From NCBI GenBank assembly GCA_016195145.1, contig JACQAF010000183.1, positions 1 to 9,289 of the forward strand: a stretch of DNA of 9,289 nucleotides, in the 5' to 3' direction. Source of the stretch: Rhodospirillales bacterium. Lineage in GTDB: Bacteria; Pseudomonadota; Alphaproteobacteria; CACIAM-22H2. Of this stretch, positions 1 through 6,886 are shown one piece after another. Position 1 is the stretch's first letter. Every line of letters begins with the position of its first letter. Position numbers and translations under genes: made by a program. The notes under the pieces are model-generated. The model saw nothing but the letters and a program-made list of their open reading frames with translations, was not told the DNA's origin and searched no databases.

Positions 1-831
1 GCCGAGCGTGACTTCGCGCCCGCCGCCGGCGACCGGCGCCGGCAGCTTGAGCCGCGCGCCGCCGCCCGCCTCGACCGCGGCCCCGTCGGCCGCAAGGCGG
101 GCCGGCAGCATGTTCATCGCCGGCGAGCCGATAAACGCGCCGACGAACACCGTCGCCGGCCGCGCATAGATATCGATCGGCCTGCCGATCTGCTCGGCCC
201 GGCCGGCGTTCATCACGATCAGGCGGTCGGCCAGCGTCATCGCCTCGACCTGGTCGTGGGTGACGTAAATGCTGGTGGTGCGGATCGTCTGATGGAGTTT
301 TTTGATTTCCAGCCGCATCTGCACGCGCAGCTTGGCGTCGAGATTGGACAGCGGCTCGTCGAACAGGAAGACCTGCGGTTCGCGCACGATCGCCCGGCCC
401 ATCGCCACGCGCTGACGCTGGCCGCCGGAGAGCTGCCGCGGGCGGCGGTCGAGGAGCTGGCCGAGCTCCAAAATCTCCGCTGCCTTGGCCACCCGCGCCT
501 CGATTTCGGGCTTCGGCATGCCGCGCACCTTGAGCCCGTAGGCCATGTTGCCGCGCACGCTCATATGCGGGTAAAGCGCGTAGTTCTGAAACACCATGGC
601 GATGTTGCGGTCCTTCGGCTCGACGCGGGTCACCACCTTGCCGCCGATCTCGATCTCGCCGCCGGTCGCCGTCTCCAGCCCGGCGACGATGCGCAACAGC
701 GTCGACTTGCCGCAGCCGGACGGGCCGAGGATGACGACGAATTCGCCATCGGCGATCCGGCAATCGACGCCGTGAATCACCTTTGTCGGTCCGAACGACT
801 TGGTGATGCCCGCAATATTGACTTCGGCCAT
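1..831 (-). CDS. ugpC: sn-glycerol-3-phosphate ABC transporter ATP-binding protein UgpC (partial, C-terminus off the left edge)
   Basis: This is the cytoplasmic ATPase that powers G3P import through UgpA/UgpE. The first 277 codons are present; the family is about 350-370 residues, so most of the C-terminal regulatory (MOBE/TOBE-like) domain is missing. Visible motifs in order are Walker A GPSGCGKST (residues 36-44), Q-loop Gln82 in VFQNYALYPHM, signature LSGGQRQRV (134-142), Walker B ending in FDEP with Asp158 and Glu159, D-loop SNLDAKLR, and H-loop His192 in VTHDQVEAMT. The segment FIGSPAMNML (about 233-242), just after the nucleotide-binding domain, is typical of the UgpC/MalK group. The ATG at 829-831 follows an AGGG-type ribosome site and lies 15 bp after the ugpE stop, so it is the last visible gene of the ugpBAEC operon. 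UgpC and MalK are close relatives; the choice of UgpC rests on the neighbours. Confidence 0.95.
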   Translation of the reverse strand, partial: MAEVNIAGITKSFGPTKVIHGVDCRIADGEFVVILGPSGCGKSTLLRIVAGLETATGGEIEIGGKVVTRVEPKDRNIAMVFQNYALYPHMSVRGNMAYGLKVRGMPKPEIEARVAKAAEILELGQLLDRRPRQLSGGQRQRVAMGRAIVREPQVFLFDEPLSNLDAKLRVQMRLEIKKLHQTIRTTSIYVTHDQVEAMTLADRLIVMNAGRAEQIGRPIDIYARPATVFVGAFIGSPAMNMLPARLAADGAAVEAGGGARLKLPAPVAGGGREVTLG

Positions 832-846
832 GTTGTCCCTGTCCCT

Positions 847-1695
847 CTACTTCTCCGTCTCGACCAGGCCTTTGACGAACCAGCGCTGCATCAGAACGAT
901 CACCGTCACCGGTGGCAGCATCGCCAGCATCGCGGTGGCCATGACGATCTGCCATTCGGTCAGCGCATCGGCCGTCGTGATCATCTTCTTGATGCCGATG
1001 ACGATCGTCTGCATGTCGCCGCTGGTCGTGATCAGGAGCGGCCAGAGATACTGGTTCCAGCCATAGATGAACAGAATGACGAACAGCGCCGCCATGTTGG
1101 TGCGCGACAGCGGCACGACCGTATCCCAGAAAAAGCGTAGCGGCCCGGCTCCGTCGATCTTGGAGGCCTCGACCAGCTCGTCGGGAATGGTAAGAAAGAA
1201 CTGCCGGAAGAACAGCGTCGCCGTCGCCGAGGCGATCAAGGGCACCGACAGGCCGGCATAGGTATCGAGCAGACCGAGATCGGCGACGATCGCGTAGGTG
1301 GGATAGATGCGCACCTCGACCGGCAGCATCAGCGTGATGAAGATCAGCCAGAAAAACGCCATGCGCAGCGGGAAGCGGAAATAAACCACCGCGAAGGACG
1401 AGATGATCGAGATCGCAATTTTGCCGACGGCGATCGACAACGCCATGATCAGGCTGTTGATCATCATCATGCCGACCGGCGTGCGCACCGTGCCCGACGT
1501 GCCGACGAACAGCGTCTGATAATAGGTCTTGAAAAAGTTTGGGCCCGGGGTGAGCGGCATTTCGCCGTTGGCGATCACTGTCGCGTCGTGCGTCGAGGCG
1601 ATAAACGTCAGATAGACCGGGAAAACGACAATTGCGATCCCCAGCCACAGGATCGCGTGGGCGATAAAATTCGCCAGCGGGCGATTCTCGACCAT
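847..1695 (-). CDS. ugpE: sn-glycerol-3-phosphate ABC transporter permease UgpE
   Basis: This is one of the two inner-membrane permease subunits of the G3P importer. The 282-residue length matches E. coli UgpE (281), and similarity runs end to end: an N-terminal MVENRP, the block TLMLPVEVRIYPT (121-133), FRQFFLTIPDELVEAS (163-178), the run FIYGWNQYLWPLLI (209-222) and the C-terminal MQRWFVKGLVETEK. Hydrophobic segments lie near residues 11-33, 78-103, 112-128, 145-165, 201-222 and 250-270. The EAA loop that docks on the ATPase is at about 176-195 (EASKIDGAG). The ATG overlaps the ugpA stop in a TGATG junction with one shared base, so the two permeases are likely translationally coupled and made in equal amounts. 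Confidence 0.97.
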   Translation of the reverse strand: MVENRPLANFIAHAILWLGIAIVVFPVYLTFIASTHDATVIANGEMPLTPGPNFFKTYYQTLFVGTSGTVRTPVGMMMINSLIMALSIAVGKIAISIISSFAVVYFRFPLRMAFFWLIFITLMLPVEVRIYPTYAIVADLGLLDTYAGLSVPLIASATATLFFRQFFLTIPDELVEASKIDGAGPLRFFWDTVVPLSRTNMAALFVILFIYGWNQYLWPLLITTSGDMQTIVIGIKKMITTADALTEWQIVMATAMLAMLPPVTVIVLMQRWFVKGLVETEK

Positions 1696-2576
1696 CAGTA
1701 ATGGACCTTGCGTTCGACGTAGCGGAACTGGACCGCGGTCAGGCCGATGACGATGACCATCATCACCACCGATTGCGCCGCCGAGCCGCCTAGATTGCCG
1801 CCCAATCGGCCGTCGAAAAACACCTTGTAGACCAGCGTTTCCGTCGCCTTGGCCGGACCGCCGCCGGTCACCGAATCGATGATGCCGAAGGTATCGAAGA
1901 ACACATAGACGACATTGACCACGAGCAGGAAGAACGCGGTCGGGGAGAGCAGCGGAAAGATGATCGTCCAGAAGCGCCGGGTCGACGATGCGCCGTCGAT
2001 GGCGGCGGCTTCGATCACCGAGCGCGGAATCGATTGCAGCCCGGCGAGGAAGAACAGGAAATTATAGCTGATCTGTTTCCATGTCGCGGCCATCACCACC
2101 AGCAGCATGGCGTGGTTGCCGTTGAGCAGTGGGTTCCAGTCGATCCCCAGTTTCCTGAGCGCCTGGGCGACGACCCCCAGCGACGGCTGAAACATGAACA
2201 GCCACAGCACGCCGGCGATCGCCGGCGCCACGGCATAGGGCCAGATCAGCAGCGTCTTGTAGATGCCGGTGCCCTTGATCTGCCGGTCGGCCATCACCGC
2301 CAGCAACAGGGCGCTGCTCAGCGACAGCGCCGCGACCGTTGTGCTGAAGATCGCCGTAACGACGAAGGCGTTGCCGTAGGAAGGATCCTGGAACAGCTCG
2401 ACGAAATTCTCGAACCAGATGAAATCGGATCGCAGGCCGAATGCGTCCTCGAGCAGGAAAGACTGATAGATCGCCTGGCTCGCCGGCCAATAGAAAAAGA
2501 CCAGCACCACGATCATCTGCGGCGTGAGCAGTAGATAGGGCAGCAGCTTGTTGTTATAGATGGCGCGTTTTTCCAT
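1695..2576 (-). CDS. ugpA: sn-glycerol-3-phosphate ABC transporter permease UgpA
   Basis: This is the partner permease of UgpE, 293 residues, the usual length for UgpA. It has a hydrophobic first helix (about 11-30, with the YLLLTPQM start typical of the family), further membrane segments near 72-97, 107-128, 156-180, 212-233 and 267-283, and an EAA loop at 189-208 (EAAAIDGASS). TGGGPAKATETLVY (237-250) is a block shared by UgpA/MalF-type sugar permeases. The C-terminus RYVERKVHY ends one base into the ugpE start. No strong Shine-Dalgarno sequence precedes the ATG at 2574-2576; the upstream bases are GC-rich. A hairpin lies between this gene and ugpB and may help lower its expression relative to the binding protein. 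Confidence 0.96.
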   Translation of the reverse strand: MEKRAIYNNKLLPYLLLTPQMIVVLVFFYWPASQAIYQSFLLEDAFGLRSDFIWFENFVELFQDPSYGNAFVVTAIFSTTVAALSLSSALLLAVMADRQIKGTGIYKTLLIWPYAVAPAIAGVLWLFMFQPSLGVVAQALRKLGIDWNPLLNGNHAMLLVVMAATWKQISYNFLFFLAGLQSIPRSVIEAAAIDGASSTRRFWTIIFPLLSPTAFFLLVVNVVYVFFDTFGIIDSVTGGGPAKATETLVYKVFFDGRLGGNLGGSAAQSVVMMVIVIGLTAVQFRYVERKVHY

Positions 2577-2590
2577 GGCGGCGCAGCAAC

Positions 2591-2618
2591 GAACCGCCCC
2601 CGCTACCGGGGACGGTTC
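2591..2618 (-). promoter_or_regulatory. Intercistronic RNA hairpin between ugpB and ugpA
   Basis: In the minus-strand transcript the 28 bases fold into a continuous 12-bp stem with a four-base loop: arms GAACCGUCCCCG and CGGGGGCGGUUC, loop GUAG, with one G-U wobble. On the plus strand the same position is a C-A mismatch, so the element is better formed in the mRNA of the operon. No U-run follows, so it is not a standard intrinsic terminator. It starts 18 bases after the ugpB stop and ends 14 bases before ugpA. By analogy with other binding-protein-dependent transporters, it may protect the upstream ugpB message from 3' decay or slow transcription, giving more UgpB than permease. That role is inferred; the structure is read directly. 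Confidence 0.6.
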
Positions 2619-2636
2619 GCCTCGATCTTCGGACGG

Positions 2637-3968
2637 TTAGCGGCTGATCGTTCTCTCGAACTGACGCATCATTGTGTTGCCGCGCTTCACGGCGTCGTCA
2701 TAAGCCGCCTGTGCGGTCTTCTTGCCGGCCAGAGCCTCCTCGACCTCTTCCGCCCACACATCGCGCAGCTGCACCATGTTGCCGAGGCGCAGGCCGCGCG
2801 AGTTCTCGGTCGGCGCCTTGCCCGTCATCTGCAGGAGCGCCGTTTCGGTGCCCGGGTTTTTCTCGTAATAACCCGCGGCCTTGTTCTTGTCGTACGCCGC
2901 CCTAGTGATCGGCAGATAGCCGGTCGACTGGTGGATCGCGATCTGCCGGTCGGTGTCGGACAGGAAGGAGAAGAACTTGGCGACGCCCTTGTATTCCTCC
3001 GCCTTCTTACCGCCCATCACCCACAGGCTGGCGCCGCCGATGATGCTGTTCTGCGGCGCGCCCGCGGCGTCGGGATAATAGGGCAATGTCGAGGTGCCGA
3101 ACTCAAACTTGGCGTTGCGCACCACGTTGCCGCGGAAAGCCGACGAGGTCATGAAAATCGGACACTCGCCGGAGGTGAAACGGCCTTCGCCGGTATTGGT
3201 GCGGCCGGAGTAGTCGAAGATCTTGTCCTTCTGCAGGTTGACCAGATCGTTGAGCAGGCGCACATGCAGCGGGCTGTTGAACTTAAGTTCGGCGTCGAAG
3301 CCCTCCATGCCATTGGCCTTGGTGGCCAGCGGCACGTTGTGCCAGGCGCTGAATTGCTCGATCAATCCCCAGGTTATCCAGGCCGTGGAGAAACCGCAGG
3401 TGCTATAGCCGGCGGCCTTCAGCTTCTTGGCGTAGTCGAACACCTCGGGCCAGGTTTTCGGCGGCTTGTTGGGGTCAAGGCTGGCCTTCTTGAAGGCGTC
3501 CTTGTTGTACCACATGATCATGCTGGAGCTGTTGAACGGCATCGACAGCATTTCGCCCTTGGTGGTCGAGTAATAGCCGGTCACGGTCGGCAGAAATGCC
3601 TTGGGATCGAATTTTTCGCCGGCTTCCGTCATCAGCACGTAAACCGGCTTCACCGCGCCCTTGGCCGACATCATCGTCGCCGTGCCGACCTCGAACACCT
3701 GCATGATGTGCGGCGCGTTGCCGGCACGGTACGCGGCAATGCCGGCGTTCATCGTGTCGGCGTAGCCGCCCTTGTAGGTCGGGACGACCTTGTACTGGGT
3801 CTGGGTCTTGTTGAATTCCTCGGCCAGGTTGACGATGACGTCATTGTTGGCGCCCGTCATCGCGTGCCACCAGTGAATTTCGGTCTGGGCTTGCGCCGGC
3901 GCGGCGCCCGTGACGCCGGCCAGGGCGACAGCCGCCGCCGCGCTAAGCAGAATACGACGTGAAATCAT
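2637..3968 (-). CDS. ugpB: sn-glycerol-3-phosphate-binding periplasmic protein UgpB
   Basis: This is the periplasmic solute-binding protein that delivers G3P (and, in E. coli, glycerophosphodiesters) to UgpAE. It has 443 residues, against 438 in E. coli. The N-terminus is a classic Sec signal peptide: two arginines, a long Ala/Leu-rich core and a predicted cleavage after AQA at residue 27. Blocks shared with UgpB include VVPTYKGGYADTMNAGIAAY (61-80), GNAPHIMQVFEVGTATMM (83-100), GGASLWVMGGKK (311-322), GYLPITRAAYDKN (350-362) and RGLRLGNMVQLR (391-402). The match is full length, which argues against a generic sugar-binding paralogue. The ATG follows a purine-rich GGGAGAGGAAGG stretch. It is the first gene of the ugpBAEC order and is separated from glpK by 143 bp that could hold its own promoter. 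Confidence 0.96.
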   Translation of the reverse strand: MISRRILLSAAAAVALAGVTGAAPAQAQTEIHWWHAMTGANNDVIVNLAEEFNKTQTQYKVVPTYKGGYADTMNAGIAAYRAGNAPHIMQVFEVGTATMMSAKGAVKPVYVLMTEAGEKFDPKAFLPTVTGYYSTTKGEMLSMPFNSSSMIMWYNKDAFKKASLDPNKPPKTWPEVFDYAKKLKAAGYSTCGFSTAWITWGLIEQFSAWHNVPLATKANGMEGFDAELKFNSPLHVRLLNDLVNLQKDKIFDYSGRTNTGEGRFTSGECPIFMTSSAFRGNVVRNAKFEFGTSTLPYYPDAAGAPQNSIIGGASLWVMGGKKAEEYKGVAKFFSFLSDTDRQIAIHQSTGYLPITRAAYDKNKAAGYYEKNPGTETALLQMTGKAPTENSRGLRLGNMVQLRDVWAEEVEEALAGKKTAQAAYDDAVKRGNTMMRQFERTISR

Positions 3969-4018
3969 CCTTCCTCTCCCTTTTTGTCGTCGGGCATTTA
4001 TCCCGGTTGAAACACGGT

Positions 4019-4038
4019 CCGTTGTCTTGGTGCAACGG
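4019..4038 (-). promoter_or_regulatory. Inverted repeat upstream of ugpB, possible operator
   Basis: A perfect 6-base inverted repeat, CCGTTG and CAACGG with an 8-base spacer, lies about 50 bp upstream of the ugpB start. On the minus strand it contains TTGCAC, which could serve as a -35 hexamer, but no convincing -10 stands 16-18 bases further on, so I do not call a promoter. A repressor site overlapping a promoter would suit a transport operon. A 6-base repeat in a GC-rich spacer can also occur by chance. I see no recognisable pair of Pho-box (CTGTCAT-type) repeats, which control ugp in E. coli. Confidence 0.25.
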
Positions 4039-4059
4039 TACGAAAGTCATATAAAACCT

Positions 4060-4111
4060 CGATGGTGGGGAGCCTAGCACTTCCTTTCGGGCGACCCAAG
4101 TGGAACCATCG
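4060..4111 (-). terminator. Possible terminator or structured element after glpK
   Basis: Directly after the glpK stop, the minus-strand transcript can form nested stems: an outer 7-bp pair CGATGGT/ACCATCG (4105-4111 with 4060-4066), an inner 5-bp pair CACTT/AAGTG (4098-4102 with 4078-4082) and a small GGG/CCC stem (4089-4097). The outer stem is followed by AGGTTTTAT, a short U-run set off by three bases. The unpaired parts are long and the U-run is weak, so termination would be partial at best. If real, it separates glpK from ugpBAEC transcription. Confidence 0.3.
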
Positions 4112-5479
4112 TTAATTCCGCACACGGCGCACCGCGTCCTGCCAACCGGCATAAAGCCGTTCCCGGACCGCCTTGCCCATCGCCGGCTCGAACCTCCGTT
4201 CGCGTCGCCAGCGCCGGGCGATATCGGCGGTCGACGAGAACACCCCGCTCGCCAGCCCGGCGAGATAGGCGGCCCCCAGGGCCGTGGTTTCGGTCACCGC
4301 CGGGCGCTCGACCGGGGTCGCCAGCTGGTCGGCCAGGAACTGCATCGTCCAGTCGCTCGCCGCCATGCCGCCATCGACGCGGATCGCCGCCGGCTTGGCC
4401 GCCCCGTCGGCGGCCATCGCCGTCATCAGGTCGCGGGTCTGATAGACGGTCGCCTCCAGCGCTGCGCGGGCGACATGCGCCCGCCCCGAATCGCGGGTCA
4501 GGCCAAGGATCGCGCCGCGTGCGTCGGGGTCCCACCATGGCGCACCTAAGCCGGTAAAGGCCGGCACCAGATAGACGCCGCCGGTATCGGGGACGCTGGC
4601 CGCAAGGCCCTGGGTTTCGGCCGCGCTGGCGATGATCTTGAGGCCGTCGCGCAGCCACTGGACGGCGGCGCCCGAGATGAAAATGCTACCTTCGACGGCG
4701 AAAACCGGCTTGCCGTCGAGCCGATAGGCGAGCGTGGTCAGCAGCCGGTTCTTCGAGCGCACCATTTTGCTGCCGGTGTTGAGGACGACGAAGCAGCCGG
4801 TGCCATAGGTGCTCTTGATCATTCCCGGCGCGAAGCAGGCCTGGCCGACGGTGGCGGCGTGCTGGTCGCCGGCGATGCCGCGAAACGCCTGGGTGCGCAG
4901 GTTGAACAGCATGGTGCGGGCGGCGTTGGTCGCGTCGGTGAGGTGGCTTTTGCCCCCGGTTAGCCGCCACAGGAGAAAGCTGTCGATGGTGCCGAAGGCG
5001 AGCCGCCCTTTCTCCGCCGCGGCGCGCGCGCCGGCGACATTGTCGAGCAGCCAGGCGATCTTCGAAGCCGAAAAATAGGCGTCGAACAGCAGGCCGGTGC
5101 GCTTGCCGAGCTCCTTGTCGCCGACTTTCTTTGCCATCCGCCGACACCATTCGGCGGTGCGGCGATCCTGCCAGACGATGGCGTTATGGATCGGCTTGCC
5201 GCTCGCCCGGTCCCACAACACGGTCGTTTCGCGCTGATTGGTGATGCCGATGGCGGCGATGTCGGCCGGGGCGAGCTTGGCGTTGGCCAGCGTCCGCTTC
5301 ATCACCGAGACGGTAGCGCGCCAGATTTCCTCGGGGTCGTGTTCGACCCAGCCCGGCCGGGGATAGATCTGCGGCAGCTCCGACTGGGCCGAAGCAAGCG
5401 GCGCGCCCTCGCCATTGAACAAAATGGCGCGCGTGCTCGTGGTGCCCTGGTCGACGGCAAGCAGATGGCGCTCGGCCAT
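4112..5479 (-). CDS. glpK: Glycerol kinase GlpK with an internal ~40-residue gap
   Basis: Glycerol kinase (FGGY family) phosphorylates glycerol with ATP to sn-glycerol-3-phosphate in the cytoplasm. The N-terminal phosphate loop DQGTTSTRA (10-18), glycerol-site residues Arg83-Glu84 (NQRET), Trp103 and Tyr135, catalytic Asp205 in GIAGDQ, STYGTGCF ending in Phe230, VPAFTGLGAPWWDP (305-318) and RVDGGMAASDW (367-377) are all present. The protein is 455 residues; the family is usually about 500. The N-terminal landmarks match E. coli numbering (Tyr135), but the catalytic Asp is 205 rather than 245 and the Phe is 230 rather than 270, so one block of about 40 residues is missing between LFNLRTQA (191-198) and RGIAGDQ (200-206). 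The frame is intact. The ATG follows a GGAGG site 8 bases upstream. The gene lies 75 bp after the aminotransferase gene and 143 bp before ugpB. Confidence 0.95.
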   Translation of the reverse strand: MAERHLLAVDQGTTSTRAILFNGEGAPLASAQSELPQIYPRPGWVEHDPEEIWRATVSVMKRTLANAKLAPADIAAIGITNQRETTVLWDRASGKPIHNAIVWQDRRTAEWCRRMAKKVGDKELGKRTGLLFDAYFSASKIAWLLDNVAGARAAAEKGRLAFGTIDSFLLWRLTGGKSHLTDATNAARTMLFNLRTQAFRGIAGDQHAATVGQACFAPGMIKSTYGTGCFVVLNTGSKMVRSKNRLLTTLAYRLDGKPVFAVEGSIFISGAAVQWLRDGLKIIASAAETQGLAASVPDTGGVYLVPAFTGLGAPWWDPDARGAILGLTRDSGRAHVARAALEATVYQTRDLMTAMAADGAAKPAAIRVDGGMAASDWTMQFLADQLATPVERPAVTETTALGAAYLAGLASGVFSSTADIARRWRRERRFEPAMGKAVRERLYAGWQDAVRRVRN

Positions 5480-5554
5480 TCGGACATCCTCCCCCGGCGC
5501 GGATTATGATTTCCCGCGTTTCCCGGCCGATGATGTGGAGGCAATCGCCGGCCG

Positions 5555-6739
5555 TCAAGCCGGGGAATACGCCGCGAGGCGGCGGTAATCGTCGAGTTCG
5601 TTATAGATATGCGCCGAAATTCGCACCCACAGCGCCCCGGCAAAGGGCGTGACCGGGGCCTCGATCCGCGCCTCGGCCCATAGCCGGTCGCGGATCGCGC
5701 GGGCGTGGGCGAAATCGGCCGGTCCGTCGCCGGCCAGCGCCGGCGGCAAGCGGATCGTGGCCATCGTGCCGAGCAGGGCGGGCGGCCCGCCGATCGCAGT
5801 CCACCAGGCAGCGTTGATCAGTGTCACCGCCTCAAGCAGCAGCGCGTGATTGCGCCGGCGGATGATGTCCCAGCCGAACGCCGCGCCGAACTCGATCGCC
5901 GCCGGCACCGCCAGCCAGGGGCTGTAATCATGGGTGCCGGTCCAGTCGAACTCGGCATGAAACCCGTGACCGTAGCCGTGCGAGATCACCGGCGGATGAA
6001 GCGCCGCCTGGCGTTCGGGTGCCGCCCACAGGAACCCCGCGCTCTTGGGCGCCATCAGCCATTTATGGCAATTGCCGACATACCAGTCGACGCCGAGCGC
6101 CGGCACGTCGAGATCGATCATCCCCGGCGCATGCGCCCCGTCGACCAGCACGGCGACGCCGCGTTCGCGGGCGAGGGCGGCGAGCCGGGCGACCGGAAAG
6201 ATCAGCGCCGTCGGCGAGGTGACATGATCGATGATCAGCAGCCGGGTGCGCGGTGAAAAGCCGGCGGCCACAGCGGCGAGGATTTCCTCCTCGCCCGAAA
6301 CTGGAAACGGCACCTCGGCCTCGACGATCCGCACCCCGGCAGGCCGGTAATGGCGATTGAGCGCATTGCGTACCGCGCCGTAGACATGGGTGGTGGTCAG
6401 CACCTCGTCGCCGGCGGCGAGCGGAAACGAGCCGATTACCGCGTTGACCCCCGTGGTCGCGTTGTCGACGAAGACCAAATCCTCGCCGCGCGCCCCGATG
6501 AAGCGGCCAAGCATTTCGGCCGCGGCCCGTATCGCCGGCGGCAATTCGGTACGCATGAAACGGTCGGGCTGCGCCTCCATGCGCCGCCGCCATTCCTCGG
6601 CCGCCGCCAGCACCGGGCGCGGCGTCGCGCCGAACGAGCCGTGATTGACGATCGCGGCCCCGCTTTCGAGCAGGAAGAAGGCGTCGCGCACCGCACGGCC
6701 GAAACCTCGTGAATCGGACGCTGCCGGACCTTCGGCCAC
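5555..6739 (-). CDS. PLP-dependent class V aminotransferase, isopenicillin-N-epimerase-like
   Basis: This is a fold-type I pyridoxal-phosphate enzyme of the aminotransferase class V / cysteine-desulfurase-like superfamily, 394 residues, cytoplasmic. The N-terminal VNHGSFGATPRPV (31-43) is characteristic of the isopenicillin N epimerase (CefD)-like branch. VDNATTGVNAVI (91-102) fits the cofactor phosphate region, VDGAHAPGMIDLD (199-211) holds Asp200 and His203 that contact the PLP ring, and GNCHKWLMAPKSAGFLW (222-238) holds Lys226, the expected Schiff-base lysine. The actual substrate cannot be read from sequence; members include epimerases, C-S lyases and desulfurases, and nothing nearby suggests beta-lactam synthesis. 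The start is GTG (6737-6739), supported by AGGAG six bases upstream. It is the first gene of the minus-strand glpK-ugp cluster, but a functional link to G3P is not evident. Confidence 0.87.
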   Translation of the reverse strand: MAEGPAASDSRGFGRAVRDAFFLLESGAAIVNHGSFGATPRPVLAAAEEWRRRMEAQPDRFMRTELPPAIRAAAEMLGRFIGARGEDLVFVDNATTGVNAVIGSFPLAAGDEVLTTTHVYGAVRNALNRHYRPAGVRIVEAEVPFPVSGEEEILAAVAAGFSPRTRLLIIDHVTSPTALIFPVARLAALARERGVAVLVDGAHAPGMIDLDVPALGVDWYVGNCHKWLMAPKSAGFLWAAPERQAALHPPVISHGYGHGFHAEFDWTGTHDYSPWLAVPAAIEFGAAFGWDIIRRRNHALLLEAVTLINAAWWTAIGGPPALLGTMATIRLPPALAGDGPADFAHARAIRDRLWAEARIEAPVTPFAGALWVRISAHIYNELDDYRRLAAYSPA

Positions 6740-6886
6740 TTTTCTCTCCTGCCCGTCTTGCGATAGGGAAAACCGTTTAGAAGCGCGCCAAGCTACTCCA
6801 GCGGCGGCGGTCGTGCAAAATCATCCTTGCGGGCGGCCCCGCCTTGGCCACAATGCCGCCGGCATGGGCAATGCCGGGGGGCCGTT
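6740..6886. promoter_or_regulatory. Divergent intergenic region between the aminotransferase and beta-helix genes
   Basis: This 147-bp spacer must hold the start signals for the minus-strand aminotransferase and the plus-strand beta-helix gene. A weak minus-strand promoter candidate is TTGGCG, 17 bases, CCCTAT. No strong sigma-70 match is visible for the plus strand. The right part holds overlapping inverted repeats, listed separately. Confidence 0.4.
6853..6877 (+). promoter_or_regulatory. Two mutually exclusive hairpins in the leader of the beta-helix gene
   Basis: Two perfect stems compete for the same bases just before the start codon. Stem A pairs ATGCC (6853-6857) with GGCAT (6861-6865) around a 3-base loop. 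Stem B pairs CCGGCAT (6859-6865) with ATGCCGG (6871-6877) around a 5-base loop. Stem B takes the first two G residues of the GGGGGG run (6876-6881) that is the only Shine-Dalgarno-like sequence before the ATG at 6887. Such a layout could tune translation. The stems are short and the DNA is GC-rich, so chance is a serious alternative. Confidence 0.3.

Noticed and set aside
256..1140. Plus-strand 294-residue open frame opposite ugpC and ugpE
   Set aside because: It is His/Arg/Asp-rich with no family resemblance and lies antisense to two clearly conserved genes; long antisense frames are expected in GC-rich DNA.
2931..3962. Plus-strand 343-residue open frame opposite ugpB
   Set aside because: It mirrors ugpB codon structure, has low-complexity His/Gly/Val-rich composition and no motif; a shadow of the real gene.
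1..3968. Generic maltose- or other sugar-type ABC transporter
   Set aside because: UgpB, UgpA and UgpE each match their E. coli Ugp counterparts over the full length, including family-specific blocks, and gene order is ugpBAEC.
3969..4111. Pho box controlling ugpB
   Set aside because: I searched both strands by eye for paired CTGTCAT-like repeats at 11-base spacing. Only a lone AAGTCAT is present (4045-4050 region), with no second half.
6827..6886. Beta-helix protein starting 20 codons upstream at 6827
   Set aside because: The extra residues are Arg/Pro/Cys-rich, unlike the protein, and lie across the intergenic hairpins.
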